NCBI GenBank assembly: GCA_023101725.1
Contig: JALJCO010003968.1
Coordinates: forward strand, 682,001 to 746,000
DNA from: Atherinomorus stipes
Taxonomy: Eukaryota; Chordata; Actinopteri; Atheriniformes; Atherinidae
Direction: 5' to 3'
DNA length: 64,000 nucleotides
Shown here: one piece after another, positions 44,801 to 56,800 of the stretch
Layout of the letters: each line of letters begins with the position of its first letter
Position numbering within the stretch: the first letter of the stretch is position 1
Notes under the pieces: model-generated
What the model saw: the letters and a program-made list of their open reading frames with translations, nothing else
Told to the model about the DNA's origin: nothing
The model's database searches: none
Made by a program: the position numbers and the translations under genes

Positions 44801-47800
44801 CATGGTCTTAATGACCAGCTTGCAGGGTACCAATAACACCTCTACCTGCCAGTAGATTAGCACTTTGGCCTCCTGGTTTGACTAGACCTGTGGTCCTTAT
44901 GGCGCATGTGGCTCTTCGGCCCTTCTTCCTTGGCTCCAGAAGAAAATGAAGGGCTATTGCTCTCTGCTAAGTGACGTGACATGTGATGCTAAACCAGGCT
45001 AAGACACCATTTTGTGTGAAAAAAAAAAAATTATTTGGCCCTATTTCTCAAACGAACGTGGAAATGAGCGCACATCTGAACTAAAAAATGATCTTATGAT
45101 TGGATCCACGTGTGATTTATGAAACTTGCAATTACTTATTAGAAACGGCGGATTGGCTCCATCTGCTTATCAGAAACAATGGGCATTTCTGGCTCTGTAT
45201 CTCCAGTGGAGGCCGCAAGGCACATTCCCTTCTGGCTGCGCATAATCTTCTGTATCTTTTCTTTAACATGTCAATAAAGTTTTGGGGAGGGAAGGAACTC
45301 CATTTGCTGCCATACTGTAGCAATGCCGTGCAGCACCACGCAGGACAAGATTGTGTTGCATTTTTCCCCGAGTTTAAAAACAGTTTCATCCTGCTGGTCT
45401 GACAAATATACACCTGCCTTTCTGCAGCCCGACTGTCATGTTTTCTTACAAGTAGCCTAGTTTTCTTTGTTCAGATAACAGTTAAAGCTAGGGTTGGCAA
45501 TGTTGGAAAAACGGTTTGAACAAGCGACAGTTTACCTGACACACCACCCGAAACCGTGCCTTCAGAGTGCAGGGACATGTACCCCCATGTTTTATGAGCA
45601 GGTTAACAATAACAGCTGAGTGGATAGCTCGTTAGCTTGATCGTAAACAGCTGACAAACCACGTTTGAAAAGCTTTAATCCACTCACCTCCAACTCCTTC
45701 TGCAGTGTAAAAAGTCCACACTGCAAACGTCAACGCCTCCGAGACTTAAAGAGGAAGTTCAGGATTTTTGACATAGGGCCTCATTTACAAGTGAGCCAGG
45801 ATACTACTTATCACTGAAGACAGTTTCATCCAATTTCATTCCGTTATTCTATTTCCAGGTGGTCGCCGATGCTAATGCTAGTGTGAGTCAATAGGAATCT
45901 GCTAGCCTGTCATTAAAACCAATCTTATCCACTCCACAGAACATCCGAGGCAAATCAGCTGTGTTAAACTAGTAAACTTGTGTGTTAAACAAGCAAAACT
46001 AGCCTTGTATGACAAATTTTGCATTACATATCAAGAACTAGTTTCTCACCAGCTGTGGAATGATATACTTTGCTTCCAGGTAGTAGTGTCACTACCTTTG
46101 CCAGTGTATTCCAGTTCATAGAGATACGGTGACAGTTAGTTTGATGAAAAAAGTTAGAAATCGTCTTCAAAATCTGACATATCCTCATGCCTTTCAGACC
46201 TGGCCATAGCTTTGACTGTATATTTGCATAATCAGATTCCCTCATGCACGTAGCAGCAGATAATATCACTCCACTGCCAAATACAGGAAGTAAAACTTTG
46301 TACTGTACAATGAAAATGAAACAAAATACAAGGTTAGTTTAATTTGTAACATTACTCTATTAACACGACATTTAGACAGAGAGTCTGAAGTTATAAATGA
46401 TTTATCTCGGATGTTCTGTGGAGTGGATAAGATTGTTATTGACACGCTAGCAGATTCCTATTGACTTGCACTAGCATTAGCATTGGCGACCTCCTGGAAC
46501 TAGAATAACGGAGTGAAAGATGTTGAAACCATCTTCAGTGATAAGTAGCACTCTGGCTCACTTGAAAATGAGGCCCTATATCAAAAATCCTGAACTTCCC
46601 CTTTAATCCTATCTGTTGTTTTGTTTTGTTTTGTTTTTTTTTTGGCGCAGCAGCAGTTAGCAGTCTGTTAGCTATATTTGTTTACAGTGAGTAGCGTGCA
46701 GGGGGTTCATGTGGGGGGATGGAGAGAGGGGAGGGACAGAGACGAGACATAAAGGCATCGATTCGTTCTTTCTATAAGTTGCGAATGACAAATTCCTGTC
46801 TTACGGTGTGAATAGCAGGAGTTGGTCAGTTTTTACAGAACTGCAGCTCTCACAGAGGTCTGACTTTTTTCCTTCCTTTTTATGAAAACATGATGTGTTA
46901 ACTACTGTCAGGATGGAAGGACCATTTCACTCAGTATAACAAAAAGTGTTTCCGAGCAGGATTACAAACTGGCTTTAATGAAGTTTCAGGTCTTTCTGCA
47001 GCCGTTTCCAGGCAAATGGAGCTGCGTATGAAAAAGCCCTCTTTCCAATTTCAGTTCTCGTACTCGGAACTGAAAGTAATAAGAACTCCTGTGAACAAAG
47101 ACTGTATGACCCTGAACTCTTCAGCTGGAGAAGAGTTGACAGGTATGAAGGAAGCAGACTACTGACATTGGGCCGCAGTAACCTCTCCCACCTTAAATAT
47201 GCTAAAGACATGGTCTTAATGACCAGCTTGCAGGGTACCAGTAGCACCTCTAATTGCCAGTAGATTAACACGTTGACTTCCTGAATTGACTATACCTATG
47301 ACTCTTAAAGGCAGGGTGGATGATGGATTCCAGGAGCATTTTTTACTATATTGCTTAAAGTCTTCTTCACCCCGATTGCAGCAAATTGATTAAATGTTCT
47401 GACACAAAAATTAAAAAAATCAATCACCTTTGGAACGGACAGGACTGAAAAAACCCCATCCAATGAAATTGTGACGGCCTGTGCTTATTGATTGAATGAT
47501 TATATGTCCATCAAACTCAACTGCCGTTTGTCCCCTCCCACCCTTTCCGTGCGCACGCTCACCGTGAGCGTTTGGCAGCGCACATGAATGTGGCTGCTCT
47601 TATCTATGGAGCTGTTTGCTCTTATAATACACCAGAAAGTAAAAAAAACAGGTGTGGATCAAGTCATGGAGATATGGTGTTTGCAGTGAGGATGTTTCAC
47701 ACTGCAGAAGCACTGTTGTCAAAATCTTCAAGGAGAGAAGTCACTGTTGGCTGGCCCAAAAGACACCAGAAGTTGCTAAATGATGTCTTCAACAACTGAA

Positions 47801-50800
47801 TATTATCTACTTTTGCGCATGTGCATAACTTTATACTGGTATACCATTCTTATATTCTTGACATATTACATTGCTCATAAACAAGGGTACTGAAGGGGTG
47901 ACATACACATTTGAGTCATGGTGCAAAGAAGACCTAGTTGTGCCACAAGGCATCATGGGAAATAATGTAGATGAGGAGGTGTGGTCATCTCACAGTGTCT
48001 GCAAAGAGACAGCGGGAACAGTGAGTGAGTGCCGGGAAACGGGTGGAGCAGCTGATGGCAGGCAGCTCCTGATGAACGGGTGGAGCGATATAAACTTTAT
48101 CTGTCTCCATGATCACCAGCAAAAGTTGCTAGATTTGTCACTCGGCGCTTTTTTGAAAATTAGTCACTAGAGGGGTCTGAAAAGTCGCTAAATATAGTGA
48201 CAAAGTCGCTAAGTTGGCAACAATGTGCAGAAGGAGTCTGAGATGAGGGAAGTGTCACTTTTAGAAACGTGGTTCCTCTGCTGTTTACTGGGAAGCTAAC
48301 AATCTATCCACTCAGCTGTTATCGGTTATCTTCACCGACAATCATCGGCGCACACGTTCCTGTGCTCTGGAGGCATGTTCAGGTGGGTGTATTTTTTAAA
48401 ATGTAGTTTGCTTGAGCCGTTTTTCCAGGATCCCCTAGCCTGAAGGAAAAAAAAGAAAAAGAGGGGGGGGGGGGGGGGGGGGGAACCACCCCACCCACCT
48501 TTAAGGCACATGTCCTTCTTCAGCCCTTCCTCCCTGGCTCCAGAGAAAAATGAAGTACAATTCTGTGCAGACAGATTAATTTGTGCTCCATCAGTGATGC
48601 TGACTTGCGCTTGTTTGTGCCAAGAAATTAGAAAAGAACAAAGTGTAACACCAAAAGGCATCTGGAAAACAAACCGCGTTTGCAGAAAATGCATCAAGGT
48701 GATGATAATTTAAAAAAGTGATCTCATTAGCTCAACAGTGCAAGCATACTTTAAATAAGTGGTTCAAGTCTCCAAACTTATGCAGGTTTTGTTGCGACTC
48801 ATGAGATGGTAAGGTCATTCACAAATAAGAATCATTCATTATATTTGACCATAGTGGACTTGAGTGAAAGATGGACTTGAGACGTTACAAAGATGGTCAA
48901 GGAAAAGACCATTAAAATGACAACAAACATCTCGATTCAGTAAATTCAGCTCCGCCAGATTCAATCTTTATGACTGCGTTCACACCGCAGGTAAATGCAA
49001 CCTGACTCTGATCTTTTTGTTCAAATGTGACCCATATTCGATCTGGTTCTGACCATGTGAACACTACAAGTTGCATATCTGACATTTTTGGATCGGACTC
49101 AGGCCACTTTCAAATGTAGTACTGAATCGGATACGTATCCGATCTGGGTCAAAGTGACCGCGGTCTGTACGAGCATGTCGCATTCCATCTGACCTCTTCT
49201 GTGAGACGAGACAGAAAAGCTTATATTTGTGCCAGAAGAGACGGACACGGAACGTAAACAATGGACTAAACAGTTAAATCATATTTTTCTGGCTCTGACT
49301 GCACATCAACTTGGAAACTGATCAAAGTGTTGGGGGATAACTTTTATGTGGTCCAGGCAGCTCAGTGTGTGAACATGAGTGAGAGGGTGTGCATGCGCGG
49401 TGGAAGCACGCCACTGTGGACGAGGCCAGAAGAGAAAAAGTGTGTGTGAAATGCATCTGGCAAAGAAAGAGAAATTGACTGCAGCAGGTATAGAGAAGAG
49501 TAGGGTTTGGAAGGGTGACGTAGGGGACTGGGAAAACCCCAATGCATTGTGGGTCTTACGGTCAACTGTCAAGTTTGTTACGCCGACTGCATGCACAATG
49601 CTGCCCTCGTTCTTTTTGCTTTGATTTACAAGTTTGTACAAGTTAAATCAATTGTGCTGTGTCATTAACTGTCACAATTGTTCACTCGATCGTTCCAGTA
49701 AAAAATACAATGGGGTAAAATTTTACTCACTTCCAATGCAAAGCAAGGGAGCTCGGATATGTGAGCTAACAAAGAGATGCCGAATGGCCTGGATAGAAGC
49801 CATGCGGCGACCAAATATCTCTTTCAACGCCATCACCTGACAGAACTTACCCGCCAAAATGTGATTGTCTCCCAAAAACTGTTCAAACAGCCACGGTAGC
49901 GGAGTAGGGTCTAGCTGCAGAGGAAGCCAGAGGCGTGTCGTTAAGTGGGAGTGTCGTGTACCGACGTTACTACACGACACTGCGACCACACCAATGACAG
50001 CATGGTAAAATCTAACCCTGACCCTAATCTTCCCCCCTAACCCTAACCACAACCCACCCACTACACAACACAACCTGCGTCTGTTTAATTAGTTTTTGGG
50101 CGACGATCCCATTTTGGCACATCACCAGGAACCTGCATGCTTATTTGCATTGGTTTCCATGAACACTGTTGTGTGTGATGTCATTCGAGTTCAACTGAGG
50201 ATGCATGTCACTGTAGAAGCATGAGCTGTCCTCTTTCCTTCCACAAAAATCTACAAGATTTTCACTGTTTCAATATTCATTCAAAATCATCTTCAAAACC
50301 TTCATCTTCAGAAAACAAAATACCAATTTTCAAATGCCTTCTGCACCCAACCATTAGAATTAAACCAACCTCAGCTTTTGTAATATTTTGTTATATTTAT
50401 TTAGAAGTGCTTCCACTTTTCTTTTCAACAACTATCAATTTCAGTTCCTTCATTTCTCTATTCAAGCTGTTTCGCAACCTGACTCCCCTCATGCAACATT
50501 CCTTTGATGCCATCCTAAGGTATGGTCTCAAAAGGACACTTTCTCTCTTATCAAATCTTTTCTGAATGTTTCCAGGAAACTGCTGGCGGTTTGCGCTGAA
50601 CATTACAATTAAAGTATTATAATCTCATATTTCCTGAAATTTAAGAAGCTTTTGTTGCACAAATAATTGATTGGCTTGGTTTCTGTACTTACTCCTCGTG
50701 ATAATTCTAATGTGCTCTTTTTTGCAATTATAGATTGACTATATAGATGTTTTATGAGTATTTCCCCACATTTTGATGCCAAGGAGTTACATGGTTAATG

Positions 50801-53800
50801 CTCTTAATGCTATATCCACCAAAAAGGGAGACAGTGACCACTCTATGGTCAACAAGTCATTAACTGAGAGTGTTTTAACATTTTTGTATCCTGGTTTGAA
50901 AACCTTCCATGAAACAAAAAAAGAAATCAGGCTGATAACATCATTAGACAAAAACAGCTGCCACTTCAAGAGTTGAATTAACAAATGGTATCCAAAAAAG
51001 CAACCCGAATACAGCAAATCAAGGCACCACTCATCCTTTCCATTCTATATTTTATCTGCCATCAGGGTGGAAAATGTTTCCATTGGCCAGGATAAAGAAC
51101 AAAAAAAAAAAAAATGTCCTTCATCCCTCCAGCAGATTCCATTTTAAATAAAGAACATTTTAAAGTGGTTTTACAGGATCTTTTCCCAGCACACGGACAT
51201 GTCTGTGACTGTTTTGTACGTACATTTTTTTTACATATCTGCTTGTGCATTTGAAAAACATTTTATGATATTTTGGTTTCACTGTTTTATTTAGCTTTGA
51301 GATGAGTTGCTTTCCTGCAATTTGTTCATTAGTTCAGTTTTTTTCTGTCACTATTTTGAGAATGAAATGGACAATAAAGTAGTCTGAGTCTGAATATACG
51401 AAATGAAATTTCAGGAGATTTTGTAAAAGGTAAAATCAAAAACAAAAACGAAAAAAAAACTGCCACAGTTTTCACAAAAGTTGGCAAAAAATTTTACATT
51501 TTAGGTCGCAACAATCACAAAGAAATGCTGGACAATCCTGGAGGGACTGATATATAGACAGATAGAAGAGCTTAAGCAATGAAAATAAACAGTAACCACA
51601 TAAAAAATTCAAATCAACAAAATTCAACGGTGCTTCATACCTGATCATATTGACGGGCTGATCTTACTTCCTCTTGGCTCTCCCTTTTGGGTAAATATGA
51701 GAAAGTTAAGATGTAGTTACTGCAAAGGCAACTGCTGCGACCTTTTTGGGTTTAATCACTCAGGTGGCAGCTGCGATTTGTGGCTAACAGCTTCTTGGTC
51801 TTATTTCTGTGAACTTGCAATTGTAAAGGGTGAAACAGGTAGAGCAGGAAACATTCTGATCTGATGGCACTTGACATGACGGGAATTCATATCTGAATGG
51901 CAAAGCGGCTGAAGATGTGATTTGATCTTTTAAAAACAGTAATTTTTAGTTCATGATGGGTTTCCTTGTAAGTTCAGCTATTTATTTTCATTTAATTTAT
52001 TCTTTTATTGCACCACGGCAGTAATCAGAAAAACAAACCATAATCACTTTTTTTTCTTTCTTTTGACACATTTTCCATTGGAAAGGGAGCAGAAAGAATA
52101 TATAACCTTATTTTGTCTGCCCCTAATCAAAACAAAAACCCAATAAACTTTCCCAAACAGCTTACAGCCAAAGTAAGGCATTGCTATTAGAAACATCAAA
52201 TATCAATTAAACCAATAAACATTTTTAAGGAAAATAAAAATATTCACACGTAATAATAAATGCAACATTGTACAAGGCAAAATATGTACACACATACTGT
52301 ACATACCCACATATATGCATACACAGATATACACACACACTGTGTATACCCATATATATACATACCCAATATATATATATATATATATATACAGTACAGT
52401 ACATACACAAACAGTCATACATACATACAGTATACACTTAAATCCAATACATTTAGGCAGAAAAAACAACCATGAACCTCTTCATATTAATACTGACTAA
52501 TTATACTTTGTTTATACACATACCTAAATGGACAGATTTTGTTACATTTTTAAAAAATCTTCATGAATTCCAAAGTTTTATCCCAATTTATCCCAACAAA
52601 ATTTGTTTTTATCTGTTGCTGTTATTTCCTCAGTAATATTCATTAAAGTAGTCGCTGTGGACCTATTTTGCCTAAAGCCATACTGGCTTTCACTCAGCAA
52701 ATGATGCTTTTCTAAAAAACTGTCTAACTTTAAAACAAAAAGTTTTTCAAGTACTTTTGAAAACTGTGAAAGTAGTGAAACTGGTCTATAATTATTAAAG
52801 CTTTGCTTATCTCCCGCTTTAAACAACAGAATAACTTTTGCTGTCTTCATTCTGTCCGGAAATATCCCCTTTGGAAAGATAACAAATATAACTAAGAGGT
52901 TTGGTTATACAATCAGTTGTTTTTTTTTTTTTTTAATATGAGCATGTCTGTCCCATCACAGTCCATGGAGGTCTTATTCTTTATCTTAGAAACAACAGAC
53001 ATAATTTCAGCTTCACTAACATCCCCCAAAAACATTGATTAGTACTCTTCTTTCTCCTTTCCACTCTTCCTGTAATGAAGTTTCATGCGTCGTGATGCTA
53101 TTTGCCAGATTTGGCCCCACACTTACAAAAAATGTATTTAATTTATTAGTACCTCATTCATATTATACAATGTCTTATTATCGTTAATGAAGTATCCAGG
53201 CAGGACTGTGGATGCTAATTTATTCCCCATAACCTTATTCAGAATATCCCAGGTACCTTTAATGTTACTTTTATTATCATCTATCATTTCATTATAGTAA
53301 TTCCTCTTCGCCCGTCTCATAATCAACACCAGCTTATTTTTATATGCTTTATACTTCGTCTCAGCATTCTTTGTTCTATACTTAATAAAATCTCTTTAAA
53401 GTTTGTTTTTCTTTTTACAAGCATTCACCAATCCCTTTGTCATGCATGGTTTTCTATTTTCATTTACCTTTTGTTTGTGTAATACTATAGGGCATTATTT
53501 ATCATAGTATGTTATGTAAATTTTCAGAAAAGCATTGTAGGCAGCATTAACATCCTCCTTTTGCATAAACATCTGTCCACTGTTCATTCAGGAGATCACT
53601 CCTAAACCTCTGTATTGCATCATTCTTTCTTATGCTCATATATCTACACCCAATCTCCTCTTTATTTCTCTTTAATTGGCAATCAAAAGTAACAAAAATT
53701 GGCAAGTGATCACTGATATAATTTATGACTAATCCACATTTAATATTTTCTTTAAAGCAATTAATAGAAATGTTATCAATTAATGTTGCCGATTGCTCTG

Positions 53801-56800
53801 TTATTCTGCTAGGTTTACCAATTAACGGATATAATCCTCTGCCATACATTAATTCAAGAAAATCGGTGGAGGCCTTATGATTGGTCATTTTCAGTAAGTC
53901 GATGTTATAATCTCCACAGACAAAAAATGTTTTATTTTCGTTTATCCTACTCAATAAATGAATAAATTAATCTTCCATCTTTTCTACAAACGTTTCCATC
54001 AGAAACCCAGGTCTCCTTTATATACACCTAACAATTATATTTCTTTTTTTTTTCCCAACTCAATTTCCACTGATATACAGCAAAGTGTCCTCAGTGGGTT
54101 TGTTAAAAAGCCCTTGTTCCAGTGTCTTCATGTATTTCATTCCAAGATGCTTGGCTTAACACAGTTTATACAAAATCAGTCAATTTTTTTTTTCTATGAG
54201 GTATCAAAGCAAGGATGAACAATTTTTTGTTCATTACTGTTTTATAAATTATTTTCATTGTGTAATTCTTTCTGCTGTAACTAGTACCTTCAATGATATT
54301 ATTGTGGCCTGAAGTACAGGAGGATTTTTTTCTTCCCCCTATCAGTGAACCATAGCGCATGTGTTTACTGATGATTTCACCTGCTTGCTATGTACTCTTA
54401 CAAGACTTCTTGAATCAACTCTTGGTACTTTTCCTCTGGAACAACAAAAACTAGAAATGTGACTTATAAAATAGTGTTGTCACGATACCAGAAGTTCAGT
54501 AGTCGATACTATTACCAGTGAATTTCCAAGGTACTCGATGCAAAATTCAATACCACAGCAAAACAAACAAACAAAAAAATATGCAATGTCTTATCTCTAT
54601 TAGATTAGTCATCTCTTTCCAACGTAGAAGCCTGAACAGATAAATAAATAACACATGCCTGCAGTGGCGTTTTACCTTCAAGTATTTACAGTACAAGAAA
54701 CATGCTTTTGTTCCGATAATGAACAAAGTCTCATCAACCATTAACAAATAAATAAAAAAAACAAATGCAATAATAAGATAGGTCTGTAATGGCATGAAGC
54801 CTTCAAGTGTTTGAAAGAAAACAAACAACATTATGCTCAATGCTTTCCATCAACATTGAAAAAAGCAGCTGTAGTTCAGATGAAAGAGCAGTCGTCTTTC
54901 AACCAGAGGGGTGGGGGATCGATTCCAGGCTTCCCTAGACTACATGCTGAAGTGTCCTTGGGCAAGACACTGAACCCCAAGTTGCCTCCCGATGTGCCTA
55001 TCGGGGTTTGAATGTGTGTATGATTATGTTAGTGACTGGGTGAATGTGATATGTAGTGTAAAGCACTTTGAGTGGTTAGTCTGACTGGAAAAGCGCTATA
55101 TAAGTACAGTCCATTTATTCACCAAAATGCCAGCAGCCAGAGATCTACACATTTTTATATGATGAACAAAGTTTCAACAAACCCAACGGGAAATTATAGG
55201 ACAAAAGATAACAGCACACAGTATGTTTGGGGGAAAATACTGTGTAAAGTTTTTTGCTGGCTCTGACTTGTTTGCTAAACCAAAACACACCTAAGGCGAG
55301 AACCTAAGATACACCATTCCACAATCCGCACAGCTCTACTCTCTCCTGCCAAAAGTCGCGACTGGCTGTCTTGAAAGTCACTTGAAGTCTTGTGATGTCA
55401 TAACGACGGCAAGTCAGTTTCACGCATGGGTAGTGTCACGACGCAGTCACTAAGTTTTTTTTTTTTTTTTTTTTTTACAAACAATATGCTCAATCTATAA
55501 GCGTACTGAAGGGGTGACAAATATTTGACTCATGGTGCAAAGAAGTCCCAGGTGTGCTACCAAGCATCATGGGAAATAAGCAGCAACTGTTACACTACGC
55601 GATTTACGATTACTAGCATACTGTACAAGTATGATGGACATTGCGGAAAAAAGAACTAAATAAAATAATGCCATAGGAAAGCCAAAATACACCGTAACAT
55701 GCTTAGATCAGGAAAAAAGAAAATATCACGCCTGCGCAATTCATTTGTTATCTGGACGAGAAGGAGGGAACATCTCGCAGCAGCTTGATCGGGCTGCTGT
55801 CTGCACAGAGTGAACTGTGCTTGAGTGCCTGGAAACAGGGAGGGAGGGGCCGACGGCAGGCAGCACCTGGCGGCAAACAGCACCCAATTAACAAACAGAG
55901 AGTAATATAAACTTTATCTGTTTCCAAGAACACCAGAAAAAGTTCCTAGATTTGTCACTAGTAGCTTTTTAAAAAAAACATGTCGCTAAATATAGCGACA
56001 AAGTCAATAATTTAGTAACACTGTCTACAGGAGTTTGCATTTGCACATTCATGGTGCATTTAAAGACATCTCGGAAAAAAAGGTTTTCAACAGTGAAAAA
56101 GTGCAGGGGACCAAAACGACCTTTTGAAAAACTGAAGGGGACATGTGCCATTTGTCCCCCCTAAAATTACGTCTGTGTTCCAAGGGAACAAATGTGCGAT
56201 TTAGATTATAAACATTTCTTCACAGTAAGAACTAGAAAAGCACTCAGAGAGCGCAGACCTCCGCCAAGCAGCTCACTGTTGCTCATAAGTTTCATTTCTG
56301 CATCCTGATGTGCTCAGTGTTGCTGCTGCATACTTCTGTCACAAGGGGTCACTAACGCCTCATTGACAGCCTTTCCAACATGGCTGATCTCACAATGATA
56401 AAGAATCCTTCAAAACAATCCTGGATCCAGAAGGTGATCTGGATCCCCACCAAAATTTAATGGGTTCGTCCTTGGGCTGAGGCACACGGCTGGTGAAAAT
56501 TTCAAGTCAATCCATCCAGCACTTTTTTCGTTAAGTTGCAGACAGACGGACGGACGGACAAACCAATGCTACTGAAAACATTACCTCCTTGGCGAGGTGA
56601 TAAATCAGAAGTCTTTGGTGACAACCACTGGAAGTGGACAGTTTTGCATTGCTGTGACTTGATGTGGAGATAATCAGTATACTTATGTGAGACCAGAGAA
56701 AAACTGATTAATGTGTTAGTCTGACTATAACTGGACTTTAGAAATACATGTGAATGTGTTAGTAGGGCTAAATTTATATTAAGATGGGATCTTTCAAAAC

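Larger units (their letters stand above)
44640..48560. repeat. Nested transposable-element cluster in sh3pxd2a intron 1
   Basis: Several pieces repeat one another. A ~110-bp segment at 44790-44902 recurs at 47198-47310 (tatgctaaagacatggtctt...gccagtagatta). A piece near 44915-44960 recurs near 48500-48560 (cccttcctccctggctccag). A piece at 45601-45640 recurs inverted at 48293-48330 (aacagctgagtggatag). No host exon was recognised among them. Confidence 0.65.

Noticed and set aside
50012..50050. Interstitial telomere at CCCTAA repeats
   Set aside because: Only a few degenerate units; more likely part of a dispersed repeat.
52203..52500. Tyr/Ile/Val-rich ORFs on both strands
   Set aside because: Produced by the CA/TA microsatellite.
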